From Sipunculus nudus (lineage: Eukaryota; Annelida; Sipuncula; Golfingiida; Sipunculidae), in assembly GCA_026874595.1 (NCBI GenBank), contig CM049321.1:246479-310478 (forward strand): DNA of 64,000 nucleotides, given 5' to 3'. Positions 26,601 through 38,725 of the stretch are shown piece after piece. Made by a program: the position numbers and the translations under genes. How positions within the stretch are numbered: the first letter of the stretch is position 1; the number at the start of each line of letters is the position of its first letter. A model generated the notes under the pieces. It saw nothing but the letters and a program-made list of their open reading frames with translations, was not told the DNA's origin and did not search any database.

Positions 26601-29600
26601 CATTGCTACATGAACGTTTGTAGACAGGCTTGTCAGGCCATGGTAACATGAACGTTTGTAGACAGGCTGGTCAGGCCATGGTAACATGAACGTTTGTAGA
26701 CAGGCTGGTCAGGGCATGGTAACATAAACGTTTGTAGACAGGCTGCTCAGTCAATGGTAACATGATCGTTAGTAGACAGGCTAGTCAGCCCATAGCAAAA
26801 TAAACGTTTATAGACAGGCTAGTCAGCCCCGGGTAACATGAACGTTTATAGAAAGGCTGGTCAGCCCATGGTATCATGAACATTTATAGACATGCTGGTC
26901 AGCCCATGGTAACATGAACGTTTGCAGACAGACTGGTCAGGCCATGGTAACATGAACGTTTGAAGACAGGCTAGTCAGCCCATAGCAACATGAACGTTTG
27001 TAGACAGGCTGGTCAGGCCATGGTAACATGAACGTTAGTAGACAGGCCGGTCACCCCATTGTAACATGAACGTTTGTAGACAGACTGGTCAGGCCATAGT
27101 AACATGGACGTTAGTAGACAGGCTAGTCAGCCCATGGTAACATGAACGTTTGTAGATAGGCTGGTCAGCCCAAAGGAACATAAACGTTTGTAGGCAGGCT
27201 GTTCAGGCCATTGCTATATGAACTTTTGTAGACAGACTGGTCAGGCCATGGTAACATGAACGTTTGTAGACAGGCTGGTCTGGCCATGGTAACATGAACG
27301 TTAGTAGACAGGCTAGTCAGCCCATGGTAACATGAACGTTTGTAGGCAGACTGGTCAGGCCATGGTAACATGAACGTTTGTAGACAGACTGGTCAGGCCA
27401 TGGTAACATGAACGTTTGTAGTCAGGCTAGTCAGCCCATGGTAACATGAACGTTTATAGACATACCGGTCACCCCATGGCAACATGAACGTTTGTAGACA
27501 GACTGGTCAGGCCATGGTAACATGAACGTTTGTAGACAGGCTGGTCAGGCCATGCTAACTTGAACGTTTGTAGACGGACTGGTCAGGCCATGGTAACATA
27601 ATCGTTTGTAGACAGGCTAGTCAGGCCATGGTAACATGAACGTTTATAGACAGACCGGTCACATCATGGTAACATGAACGTTTGTAGACAGACTGGTCAG
27701 GCCATAGTAACATGGACGTTAGTAGACAGGCTAGTCAGCCCATGGTAACATGAACGTTTGTAGATAGGCTGGCCAGCCCAGAGGAACATAAACGTTTGTA
27801 GGCAGGCTGTTCAGGCCATTGCTACATGAACGTTTGTATACAGACTGGTCAGGCGATGGTAACATGAACGTTTGTAGACAGGCTGGTCAGGCCATGGTAA
27901 CATGAACGTTTGTAGACAGGCTGGTCAGGCCATGGTAACATGAACGTTTGTAGACAGGCTGGTCAGGCCATGGTAACATGAACGTTTGTAGACAGGCTGG
28001 TCAGACCATGGTAACATGAACGTTAGTAGACAGACTTTAAGGCAATGTTAACATTAACGTTTGAAGACAGGCTAGTCAGCCTATAGCAACATGAACGTTT
28101 GTAGACAGGCTAGTCAGCCCATGGTAACATGAACGTTTGTAGATAGGCTGGTCAGCCCAGAGGAACATAAACGTTTGTAGGCAGGCCGTTCAGGCCATTG
28201 CTATATGAACTTTGTAGACAGACTGGTCAGGCCATGGTAACATGAACGTTTGTAGACAGGCTGGTCTGGCCATGGTAACATGAACGTTAGTAGACAGGCT
28301 AGTCAGCCCATGGTAACATGAACGTTTGTAGGCAGACTGGTCAGGCCATGGTAACATGAACGTTTGTAGACAGACTGGTCAGGCCATGGTAACATGAACG
28401 TTTGTAGTCAGGCTAGTAAGCCAATGGTAACATGAACGTTTATAGACATACCGGTCACCCCATGGTAACATGAACGTTTGTAGACAGACTGGTCAGGCCA
28501 TGGTAACATGAACGTTTGTAGACAGGCTGGTCAGGCCATGCTAACTTGAACGTTTGTAGACAGACTGGTCAGGCCATGGTAACATGAACGTTTGTAGTCA
28601 GGCTAGTCAGCCCATGGTAACATGAACGTTTATAAACATACCGGTCACCCCATGGTAACATGAACGTTTGTAGACAGACTGGTCAGGCCATGGTAACATG
28701 ATCGTTTGTAGACAGGCTAGTCAGGCCATGGTAACATGAACGTTTATAGACAGACCGGTCACATCATGGTAACATGAACGTTTGTAGACAGACTGGTCAG
28801 GCCATAGTAACATGGACGTTAGTAGACAGGCTAGTCAGCCCATGGTAACATGAACGTTTGTAGATAGGCTGGTCAGCCCAGAGGAACATAAACGTTTGTA
28901 GGCAGGCTGTTCAGGCCATTGCTATATGAACTTTGTAGACAGACTGGTCAGGCCATGGTAACATGAACGTTTGTAGACAGGCTGGTCTGGCCATGGTAAC
29001 ATGAACGTTAGTAGACAGGCTAGTCAGCCCATGGTAACATGAACGTTTGTAGGCAGACTGGTCAGGCCATGGTAACATGAACGTTTGTAGACAGACTGGT
29101 CAGGCCATGGTAACATGAACGTTTGTAGTCAGGCTAGTAAGCCAATGGTAACATGAACGTTTATAGACATACCGGTCACCCCATGGTAACATGAACGTTT
29201 GTAGACAGACTGGTCAGGCCATGGTAACATGAACGTTTGTAGACAGGCTGGTCAGGCCATGCTAACTTGAACGTTTGTAGACAGACTGGTCAGGCCATGG
29301 TAACATGAACGTTTGTAGTCAGGCTAGTCAGCCCATGGTAACATGAACGTTTATAAACATACCGGTCACCCCATGGTAACATGAACGTTTGTAGACAGAC
29401 TGGTCAGGCCATGGTAACATGATCGTTTGTAGACAGGCTAGTCAGGCCATGGTAACATGAACGTTTATAGACAGACCGGTCACATCATGGTAACATGAAC
29501 GTTTGTAGACAGACTGGTCAGGCCATAGTAACATGGACGTTAGTAGACAGGCTAGTCAGCCCATGGTAACATGAACGTTTGTAGATAGGCTGGTCAGTCC

Positions 29601-31274
29601 AGAGGAACATAAACGTTTGTAGGCAGGCTGTTCAGGCCATTGCTACATGAACGTTTGTAGACAGACTGGTCAGGCGATGGTAACATGAACGTTTGTAGAC
29701 AGGCTGGTCAGGCCATGGTAACATGAACGTTTGTAGACAGGCTGATCAGGCCATGGTAACATGAACGTTTGTAGACAGGCTGGTCAGGCCATGGTAACAT
29801 GAACGTTTGTAGACAGGCTGGTCAGACCATGGTAACATGAACGTTAGTAGATAGGCAAGTCAGCCCATGGTAACATGAACGTTTGCAGACAGACTGGTCA
29901 GGCAATGGTTACATGTAAGTTTGTAGACAGGCTAGTCAGTCGATGGTAACATGAACGTTTGCAAATAGACTGGTCAGGCAATGGTAACATGAACGTTTGT
30001 AGACAGGCTGGTCAGGCAATGGTAACATGAACGTTTGTAGACAGGCTGGTCAGGCCATGGTAACATGAACGTTTGTAGACAGGCTGGTCAGGCCATGGTA
30101 ACATGAACGTTTATAGACAGGCTGGTCAGCCCATAGTAACATGAACGTTTGTAGACAGGCTAGTCATCCCATAGCAACATAAACGTTTGTAGACAGGCTA
30201 GTCAGCCCATGGTAACATGAACGTTTATAAACAGGCTGGTCGGCCCATAGTAACATGAAATTTTAAAGACAGGCTGGTCAGGCCTTGGTAACATGAACGG
30301 TTGTAGGCAGACTTGTCAGGCCATGGTAACATGAACGTTTGTAGACAGACTGGTCAGGCCATGGTAACATGAACGTTTGTAGTCAGGCTAGTCAGCCCAT
30401 GGTAACATGAACGTTTATAGACATACCGGTCACCCCATGGTAACATGAACGTTTGTAGACAGACTGGTCAGGCCATGGTAACATGATCGTTTGTAGACAG
30501 GCTAGTCAGGCCATGGTAACATGAACGTTTATAGACAGACCGGTCACACCATGGTAACATGAACGTTTGTAGACAGACTGGTCAGGCCATAGTAACATGG
30601 ACGTTAGTAGACAGGCTGGTCAGATAATGGTAACATGAACGTTTGTAGACAGGCTGGTCAGGCCATGGTAACATGAACGTTTGTAGACAGGCTGGTCAGG
30701 CCATGGTAACTTGAACGTTTGTAGACAGGCTGGTCAGGACATGGTAACAGGAACGTTTGTAGACAGGCTGGTCAGGCCATGGTAACATGAACGTTTATAG
30801 ACAGGCTGGTCAGCCCATAGTAACATGAACGTTTGTAGACAGGCTAGTCAGCCCATTGTAACATGAACGTTTATAGACAGGCTGGTCGGCCCATAGTAAC
30901 ATGAAATTTTAAAGACAGGCTGGTCAGGCCTTGGTAACATGAACCTTTGTAGACAGACTGGTTAGGCCATGGTAACATTAACGTTTGTAGACAGGCTGGT
31001 CCGCCTAGAGTAACATAAACGCTTGTAGACAGACTAGTCAGCCCATGGTAACATGAACGTTTGTAGACAGGCTGGTCAGCTCATGTTGAAATGAACGTTT
31101 GTAGACAGGCTGGTCAGCCCATGTTGAAATGAACGTTTGTAGTAGGCTGGTTAGTCCATGTCAACATGAACGTTTGTAAACATGCTGATCAGCTCAATTT
31201 AACATGAACGTTTGTAGATAGTCTGGTCAGGCAATGTTTACATGAACGTTTGTAGACAGGCTGGTCAGCACATT
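20677..31274. repeat. Large 38-bp minisatellite array (about 279 units) in a lectin-gene intron
   Basis: About 10.6 kb of head-to-tail 38-bp units containing GTAACATGAACG, TTTGTAGA and CAGGCTGGTCAGGCCATG. Variants differ mainly at TTTGTAG/TTAGTAG/TTTATAG and at GGCCATGG/GCCCATAG. Nearly every unit keeps one AACGTT CpG site. A marker variant (AGGAACATAAACG plus GTAGGCAGGCTGTTC) recurs at 22351, 22959, 24059, 25161, 25769, 26567, 27175, 27783, 28162, 28883 and 29604. The spacings are exact or near-exact multiples of 38, showing duplication of multi-unit blocks. Both edges contain more degenerate units. Identical 68-codon frames at 22341, 25151 and 27165 on the - strand are by-products. The array lies between the PAN-like exon and the first CTLD exon. 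Confidence 0.97.
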
Positions 31275-31569
31275 GTGCATCCCAACTCGTCATTGATTAT
31301 AGCGGCACAAAGATAAGCAAATTAACTTAAGATTATGATAATTTTTTTTTCTAAATAAGGGATGTGGTAACCTGTTTCCTGTTACATATTTTCCTGCCTT
31401 GCACCTTAGACTGTGACTTGATAATTATTTGATAACACCTTACATTTTATAGTGTTATGGCAAATATAAGAATGCGTGGCAAATGGAATATGCACTTGGG
31501 GTTTTGAGTTTAAGTTAATGTAAACCCAAACATTTGTTATGCCTGACAGTATCAAAGTAATTTCTCGCA

Positions 31570-31960
31570 TTCAGCAGGAGCTCTGTTTAGCTAGCCGACT
31601 GTAAGTCATCTGCGCTATAGCGATCAACCTTTGCCAGTGGTCCCTCCGGACGTACGGCCGCCAATGCACAATTCGTTACATCTAGACCTAGAAACTTCTA
31701 ACTGTACATCCAGAGAGGTCCTAGTTAAGTCTCCTCGGAAACCTAAATTTAGGTCATGCTGACCTATATTCTGTGACCTACGGGCCAATACATGATTTTG
31801 TGCAGCCAGACTATCAGGCGGGGCACAAATTATATCCATAAGACCTAGAATCTTCTAACGTGATGTTCTCCGAGGTCCAGGGTAAATGTCCTTGAAAACA
31901 TGAGATTAGGTCACCATGACCTATAATCTGTGACCTACAGTAAAAAAAAGTATAAGCACC
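31570..31960 (+). repeat. Dispersed repeat, tandem-like halves with AGGTCA..TGACCTA motifs
   Basis: The segment begins AGCTAGCCGACTGTAAGTC and contains two similar halves. Each has CCTAGAA..CTTCTAAC, then AGGTCAnnnTGACCTATA and CTGTGACCTAC. Related sequence occurs at 49455-49875 and 61040-61436, marking an interspersed family of unknown class. The - strand frame at 31624-31839 lies inside it and is not a gene. Confidence 0.65.
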
Positions 31961-32344
31961 CTGAATGTTAGATGGGCATAAATCGTATATGTTAGCCTAA
32001 GGAGCTTCTAGGCATTCTGAACACGATTTAGGTAAATAAGCACTCTTGATGTCAGATGGGGAACCCTTAATAAGGTTGCTGTGTCATTTTCTAAGGCCTA
32101 TGGACAAGATGCCTGATTTTGAGCACCCTGGATGTCATTCTATCCATTAGGTTCCTTTACAAATATTTTCTCCCAGATCATAATATTAATAATTAAAACA
32201 TGCATCGTCTGTAGGTTAAAAAAATTCAGCGGAGTGTCATGGCTCATGGGCCACTTTATTTTACAGAATGCGTAATGCTGAATAATCATAGGGTGTTTTT
32301 ATATTAAAAAAAAAATAACAATAAACATCCAAAGTAAAATCCAG
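31961..32344. other. Intronic stretch, nothing recognised
   Basis: AT-rich sequence with a poly-A run near 32310. It ends in a plausible acceptor (AAATCCAG) for the candidate exon that follows. Confidence 0.5.
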
Positions 32345-32544
32345 AAAGTATCCTAATGCGTATCGTATTAGCTCACGTGCCTGTCTGTAACCATGCTGAC
32401 GCTGACAACGACACTACCGATACTCTTTACTCTGCCATTGAATGTTGCAGGGTTGAAAAGTTGAGTGAGGGTAAAGATTTAATGAATCTGATGACTGATG
32501 GAATTCGTCACTTGAATAAAATATACTTTAACGTTTCAAATTAA
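32345..32544 (+). CDS. Candidate orphan or alternative terminal exon
   Basis: After AAATCCAG| at 32344 an open frame in phase 1 runs to a TAA at 32542-32544, with AATAAA signals inside its end and again near 32675. The encoded segment includes VPVCNHADADNDTTDTLYS, AIECCRVEKLSEGKDLM and NLMTDGIRHLNKIYF. It has balanced composition unlike the simple-repeat frames around it. Phase and strand match the donor of the PAN-like exon, so it could be an alternative last exon of the lectin gene. No domain is recognised and a chance frame of 60-odd codons is possible. Confidence 0.3.
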
Positions 32545-33595
32545 TATTTTTTTCACTGCGACACTTACATTTCATTATATAAAATTCTAATTTCTTGAGT
32601 ACTGGTATTTCACTTTATAAATTTTCTCTAAACCTAATACGTTTAAACTTGTTTTATTACTGAAATAAGACCGAATAAAGAAGCTTTATTTAAAATATTT
32701 CTCACATAAATCCAGTCTAATAACAGGACAGTGTCTTTGTCCATAAATATTAAAATTACGTTTACCGTAAGAAGTATTTGTCTCTTTTCAAATCTCTTTC
32801 TCTATGAATATTCAATGAAATAAAATAGGAAGTCATTTCTAATAATAAAACCCACATACTGATACATTGATGTCATCACAAATCCCTGTCAGGCTGTACA
32901 TGTACACAATGAATGGACCGATACTTATATTACTATGTAAACTAAGAACTTCTGTAAACTGGTAAGCTTTCCACACTCCTCAAGTCTCACAAAAGAGAGC
33001 GATTATTGTCTCCTATGTAAAATACAAATGTGAGGCGCTGCTATATCGAAAGTCAAAAATGCAAAACGGTAAATTTTTCGCAATTAGCGAAAGCGCCAGC
33101 GTTAAGCAAAATTCAGATGTTTGCGAAAATTAAATTTCACTCTATATGGATATATTAATATTAATACGTTATGCAAGAAAAATCGTTTAAACAGGCATGA
33201 TAAAAACATCTTTTGAAAAACTGTTATTGCTGTAAAACAACCATAAACATATTTACAATTATTATTAATTTGAAAAGCGTGAAAAAAAGACATTATTTTA
33301 ATAAAATTCATTAATTCTTTCATAAAATGCTTCAAACTAAATCAATACATAAACAATGCTACAGTTTACATACACAGTAAGTGAAATCCTAGTTAATTAG
33401 TTACTGCGGGCTGCATTCATTCGGACCATTTTACTTTTATTTGCAAACAAATAAGCAAGCAATAAAACCAGAAAAACCCTTTGAACTCCAAGGTGAGCTT
33501 ATTGATTGAAGACGTTTAGGACAACCTTGATTAATTTCAATCTCTAGTTTGCACACTTGTGCGAGACCTGCCAATCAGTGCCAGTTTGTGTTAAT
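32545..33595. other. Intronic stretch, nothing recognised
   Basis: Strongly AT-rich. The 77-codon - strand frame at 33102-33335 is Phe/Ile/Lys-rich, as expected from AT-rich non-coding DNA. Confidence 0.55.
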
Positions 33596-34159
33596 TGTTA
33601 CAGATGTCTCTTTTATTGTATGTGTATGTGCAGCGCTAGCATTGCCCGTTGCCATGACGGCATAGCCCGGCAAACGCGTGGGGTCTGACGTGTAAACAGC
33701 GGTTATGCTAGTTTGGGGTTTTCTCGCCTTTGGGTACACTGCCAATATTTCACTTTGGATTACAGTAGATTGATTTTGAAATTACATTGGACTGTTATTC
33801 TCTGAGAAGATTTGTGTGAACTGTCCATCGGGTTTATACATTTTGAAGGACTTATCGCTGTGACAGTGGTGGTATCCAGGGACTGTGCACTTTGTTTATT
33901 ATGCTGTGTGATTATATTGATTTTCTGTTATACTATTGCTGGAATGTGCAATTTTATTGATTTAGTGTATTGTAATGTTAGGATTGTTTTAAGAATAAAT
34001 TATATTTATTTTTTAACAAAAAAAAACCACTGACTTCTTTATTCATTCCCCTGCACACTTCACGCTGCCTAGTGTTACAAAATCTGATTTTTTTTATCTC
34101 CATGACAAAGTTTATGTTCGTTACGCATACGTGATCTGTTGATATTAGGTTCCGTAACA
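33596..34159 (+). mobile_element. Solo LTR with internal deletion, same family
   Basis: TGTTAC...GTAACA ends are flanked by a perfect 4-bp duplication TAAT (33592-33595 and 34160-34163). Compared with the copy at 10732 it lacks about 300 bp around the TATA box and transcription start. The join falls near GGGTTTTCTCGCC/TTTGGGTACACTGCC. The 3' half is well preserved, including AATAAA near 33994. The frames at 33812-34033 and on the opposite strand are LTR by-products. Confidence 0.9.
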
Positions 34160-34403
34160 TAATGCATTCAAATACAATAGTAGTTTGACAATTAACCCGT
34201 TGTCCCCTGTTTGCTCTTATTGATGCAATCATTCTTAATTTAAATAAAAGAATCCCAATGCGATTCGAGAGAATTAAATGCTCGGGATAGTCGGTCCAAG
34301 TAAATTTCAGTGGAATTCTCCAAATATGTCCAAATATTTTTTGTACGTTTATGTTGTGGCGCTGTACAAATGGCACCGAGGTAAGAGCCTTGTTCATTAG
34401 TAA

Positions 34404-34694
34404 GGCCAGACATGCTCAAATTCCTCACTAAAGGCCAGCGTTATTCATATGAACAATAGCCCTTAATAGTGTTGGAGGTTGAGTGACCACGATGCACGCA
34501 TTTCGATCATTACCTCCGTGCAAGTCAGTAAAAACGGGAAAAAATCACTCTATATGATATATACATTAAAAATTATTTATTCTCATATCGCCTGTTTCAC
34601 TGCGGAGATAATCATTTTTAAAATGATACATGGAACAGTATTGTACACAACGCGGTTTTAGAGAACAAACGTAACCGAATTCCTTTTATAAGTA
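34404..34694 (+). repeat. Dispersed repeat of about 300 bp, copy 1
   Basis: Matches 58441-58757 in inverted orientation. Shared landmarks include GACATGCTCAAAT, GCGTTATTCATATGAACAA, GAGGTTGAGTGACCA, TGCAAGTCAGTAAAAACGG, ATTATTTATTCTCATAT and GCGGTTTTAGAGAACA. The other copy carries about 30 extra bases. No coding content; class unknown. Confidence 0.8.
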
Positions 34695-35045
34695 TTAAAT
34701 GAATCTATCCCGGGAACATTGTTTCTGATTTTTTCGTAAGATAACCCTATGACACAGCATGGAGATTATAAATCATGCATCATCTCAATAGCTGGAGGAT
34801 TATTATAGAGCAAATACAATCATACCCATTTCAGGCCAGGATTAAGTGAGTAAAAGAGTAAATCAGAGAACAATTGAAGTGTATCTTGGGACACACAATT
34901 CCAGTGTAGCATACACATGTATTTAGTCATAAGTAATAGGTATAATAAAAAAGGCCTTTATTTTTGGAGGCTATACATTCTTTATAGACGAACTATGAAT
35001 TAAAATTGATTGTGAGTTATTTATCTAGTAATTGATTTTTTACAG
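34695..35045 (+). other. Intron end before the first CTLD exon
   Basis: Intronic AT-rich DNA ending in the acceptor TTGATTTTTTACAG at 35045. Confidence 0.6.
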
Positions 35046-35255
35046 ACAAAACGTGCCCTGCTGGGTTCGGCTACACAGTCGTCAGCAGAGCTTATGCCTT
35101 GTGTTACAAGGTCGTCCTTGACAGGATGAGGTCATGGAATTCTGCGCGTGAATACTGCTACAGTGTGGGCGGCGACCTGGTCAGCTTAGAGACAAAGCAG
35201 GAAATGCATCACCTCACTAATTTCGTGAAGAGTGACCAAAACCTGCTGAAGAAAT
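35046..35255 (+). CDS. C-type lectin domain, N-terminal half-exon
   Basis: A 210-bp exon between TTTTTTACAG| and T|GTAAGT, phase 1 at both ends. It encodes the first half of a long-form C-type lectin-like domain. KTCPAGF opens the domain with Cys 1 of the extra N-terminal disulphide. ALCYKV supplies Cys 2. SWNSAREYCYSVGGDLVSL is the classic helix-1 block (W...A...C...G..L). It is followed by ETKQEMHHLTNFV and ends before the WIGG-like strand. Such domains are secreted or surface lectins that bind glycans, often in innate defence. The upstream partner is the PAN-like exon at 20120-20374; the partner downstream is 44853-45062, across a 9.6-kb intron holding a retrotransposon. Confidence 0.9.
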
Positions 35256-36257
35256 GTAAGTAAAATAAGGGGAAAAGGCTGATCAGAAGATTCCAAGGCT
35301 GCATGCTTGTAATAAATCCCAACTGTTTCTGCTGCTTCTGTGGAAATTATATTGATTCTACTAGTGTGCACCCTTCAGAAAAAAATGTTACATTTGGTAA
35401 TTAAAAAAAAAGTTGACTGTAATGTCTTTAAAGCATGGCATAAGGAGTAAAAACGAAAACCGTGAGCGATGTTATGTAATATTCTAGAATAACGAAAATA
35501 AAAGATCGCTATTTTTTTACTTTAACATTAATGTTGACCTGACATTTCTCAACCTTTTGTTAAAACACCGAGGGACATCTTTATTTTATTAACACATTAC
35601 GCAGATTATCTTATTGTCTTAAGGTGGGATATCACACCTATATATAGGCTTTGGAGTCCATATAATAAGCATAGCCAGCTCGAGAAGAACATGCACCCGA
35701 TGAAGAGAACATGACAAGGGGTTACAGGCACTTGCCACTAGGGAGGGGGTCGATATAATAAGTACTCCTTCCCCTACTATCGTGTTAGCATATCTTATCG
35801 TTGATCAAACGATTTATCCTTACTTTTGACTTTTTACCCCAAATATGCTGTTATCAGCTTTTTTTCCCCATCTAAGCATGGTATGGTACAAATTTTGTTG
35901 CGGTAGCTGTGTATATAACATAACATAAATACCATTAGACAATTAATATTATAGTTCTCTCTACTCTACGCTCTGAACAGCCATATAGATATATGTATTT
36001 TTGGTTATATCATAAAATAATATGGGAAATAATAATAAAATTATAATTAAATATACTTGACGGCACATGGTTGGGGCCTAACATTTACGTTACAAAGAGA
36101 ACATCCATACAGACCTGTATCCGGTGCTGTACAGGGAACAGTACATAGTTCTTAATCACCGTATCTTTGTCCGTATCCGTATCCGTGTTCACAGTGGAAA
36201 CACTATTATTATAGTCTTATTTCAGCCATATAACTGTCTGGACGTAGAAACAAGGCT
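35256..36257 (+). other. Intron splitting the lectin domain, 5' part
   Basis: AT-rich intron sequence upstream of the retrotransposon. No exon was recognised. The direct fit of the flanking lectin half-exons argues that none is needed. Confidence 0.6.
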
Positions 36258-37097
36258 TATATCAAAACCTAATATCAACAGATCACGTATGCGTGATGAA
36301 CATAAATTTTGTAATGGAGATAAAAAAATTAGATTCTGTAACACTAGGCAGCGTGAAATGTCTAGGGGAATGAATAAAGAAGTCAGTGTTTTTTTGTTAA
36401 AAAATAACTATAATTTATTATTAAAGCAACCCTAACATTATAATACACTAAATCAATAAATCAATTAGATAGTATAACAGCAGTACAACAACAAATCAAA
36501 CAATCACACAGTAAAATAAATAAAGTGCACCGTACCTGGATACCACCACTGTCACAGCGATAAATCCTTTAAAATGTATAAGCCGGATGAAACGTTCACA
36601 CCAATTATCTCGAAGAATAACAGTCCAACATAAAGCTCTTAAAACAATCCAGAAAGTAAACTTGAGGCAGGCAGCATTAAATTGTATAGAAATAGTAATA
36701 GTAGAATCCCTGAAATTACTGGATAATCGGATAGTTCCCACACACTGACATACACGCTTCCGTGTCCGCTGGAATCTTCACTCACCTCTCTCCCGGCTCT
36801 AAAACACAGCACCATATTTATAACTTTTCACCTCCAGCCGAGAACCTTCCATTGCTCGAACATTCTGAAGAATCTTACAAAGTACACACGCTCAAAGAAC
36901 ATTCCAGAACAACGAATGCCGTGTCTTAACATATTAGGGCTCACACGTGAGCTCAACCAGGCGAGAAAGCCCCAAGCTAGCATGACAACGAGAGTTCAAC
37001 CAGTACGGATTAAACTGAGAGTGCAACACGCGGCCAGGCAAGGGCGCTACAACAGGAGTTACGCCCGTGTCACAAAATAAAAAGGGCACCTGTAACA
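36258..37097 (-). repeat. 3' LTR of the retrotransposon
   Basis: The inner edge is intact: TGTTAC in element orientation, ending at 37097 next to the polypurine tract. It keeps a TATAAATA box (near 36830) and an AATAAA signal. The outer edge has lost the expected GTAACA end by substitutions. Confidence 0.88.
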
Positions 37098-37110
37098 CTC
37101 CCCCTCCAGT
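37098..37110 (-). promoter_or_regulatory. Polypurine tract (plus-strand primer)
   Basis: In element orientation the sequence reads CTGGAGGGGGAG directly before the TGTTAC start of the 3' LTR. This is the expected position and composition of the plus-strand priming site. Confidence 0.85.
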
Positions 37111-37232
37111 AAGAAAAAAAAGTTTTCTCGGAAAACTTTCTTTTTGCGATCACAATCACTAAATTTTTACAACATCTCAAAAATCATCTTATTTACAACA
37201 TCACATAAATATTTCGTTTACAACATTTCATA

Positions 37233-37760
37233 AACATCTCGATAAGCAATCAGCAAGTACATTGTCTTTCCCTTTATTGTGTATGATTTCAAGATTGTAA
37301 TCCTGTAAAAACAAACTCTTTCTCAACAATCATTGATTTTTACACTTCAACTTGATCATGAACGTGAGGGGATTGTGATCACTGAAGACAATGATAGGCT
37401 TGACTGATGAAGTAACACAAACTTCAAACAGCTGCAATGCAAAAATCAAAGCCAAACATTCTTTTTCATTTGTGGAGTAGTTTTTCTGGTTTGCATTCAA
37501 ATCTCTTGAAAAATAAAAAAAAATGGATGATCTTCGCCATCATTGCCCTCCTGTAACAACACAGCACTAGTAGCAGCATCACTAAAATCTACAGCTAACT
37601 TAATAGCACAGAAAAGTCAGGAGCTACCAAAACTGGTGAGCTTTGCACAATTGCTTTCAAAAGCTGAAATGCATTTTCACACTGAACATTCCATTCAGAC
37701 TTTTGTTTCTTCCTTAACAAATTAGTCAAAGGTTCAGCTCCAGCAGGAAAATTTGGACAA
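37233..37760 (-). pseudogene. RNase H domain of the retrotransposon (broken)
   Basis: In element orientation the sequence gives AFQLLKAIVQSSPVLVAPDFS, the connection to RNase H. After a frameshift come LAVDFSDAATSAVLLQE, FSRDLNANQKNYSTNEKE, CLALIFALQLFEV and FSDHNPLTF, and finally DNVLADCLSR just before the 3' end. These are the usual Ty3/gypsy RNase H landmarks. Several frameshifts and stops interrupt it. No integrase follows, which confirms that RNase H is the last domain of pol in this element. Confidence 0.85.
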
Positions 37761-38580
37761 AACTATCTGGAGTATCCAACCATACCGACAAAACGCATTA
37801 TTTGCTTTTTTGTTTTCTGGTCTAGGAAATGCAGAAATAGCACTTATTTTAGCACTTATTTTAGCATCAAAACTCAGATTTTACTCAGTTAATGGTCAGA
37901 CGTGCTTCACTGAGTCTTTCGAAGAGGTCGCGAAGAATTTTCAGATTTTTCTCCCAGGTGTCGCTGTACACGATAAGGTCATCAATAAATGCGTCGCAGC
38001 CCTGAATGTCCTTGACAACCGTATGGATGAGGCGCTAGAACGTTTCGGGCGAGTTCCTCATGCCAAACGGCATAACTTTATACTGGCACAGTCCTTGCGG
38101 CGTCACAAATGTGGACACTTCTTTCGCTCGTTCTGTCAGCGGAGCTTGCCAGAATCCCTTTAGCAAGTCAAACTTGGAGACATATCTGGAGCTACCGATT
38201 CTATCAATACAATCATCGATCCTCGAAATCGGGAACATGTCAATCTTAGTGACAGAGTTCAGTTTTCGATAATTTGTGCACATACGGTAACTTCCATCAG
38301 GTTTTGGCACAAGAATACATGGTGAACTCCAGGTTCAATAAAATCATTGTCCAGCAAATATGGAATCTTGTCCTGTAGATACTTTTGCTTTCTGGTCAGT
38401 CTATAAGGATGTTGCTTGACTGCGCTTTCCCCGCCAACATCGACGTCATGGCACAATAAGTTAGTTCGCCTTGGAATGTCACTAAACAAACGCTCATTAT
38501 TCCGCAGCAGGTTCTTGAGGTCTTGTTGTTCTTGTGCGGTAAGGTGTGACAGTTTGGCATCCAGGTTGTTAAGCACGTCT
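37761..38580 (-). pseudogene. Reverse transcriptase domain of the retrotransposon (broken)
   Basis: The - strand reads an RT N-terminal extension (LNNLDAKLSHLTAQEQQDLK, FSDIPRRTN, KQHPYRLTRKQ, DNDFIEPGV). After one frame break at about 38310 it continues VPKPDGSYRMCTNYRKLN, SKFDLLKGFWQ, TFVTPQGLCQYKVMPFGM and the catalytic AFIDDLIVYSDTW at about 37975-37995. It substitutes FIDD for the more usual YIDD and retains both aspartates. Just after KSEF the usual YLGH segment is missing, a local deletion. The parent enzyme copies the element RNA into DNA. It starts immediately after the integrase C-terminus, with no LTR or other boundary between them. Confidence 0.9.
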
Positions 38581-38725
38581 TATTTTTTTTTAATGGTACT
38601 GTACCACACTGAATGTCTACATCACACTTGCAATCAGTATCTACTTTAACTGGTTCAGGGTCAGTGTTTACCCAAATTACAGCAGTTACATTATGTACAA
38701 CATCTGACGTGCTATGTCTGCTATG

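Noticed and set aside
22341-27371. Three identical 68-residue frames at 22341, 25151 and 27165
   Set aside because: They are copies of the same minisatellite block read on the - strand. Their identity reflects array duplication, not genes.
38035-38310. RT fragment first considered as an independent gypsy copy inserted after integrase
   Set aside because: There is no LTR, target duplication or strand change between integrase and RT. RNase H runs directly into the polypurine tract and 3' LTR, so it is one element with integrase-first order.
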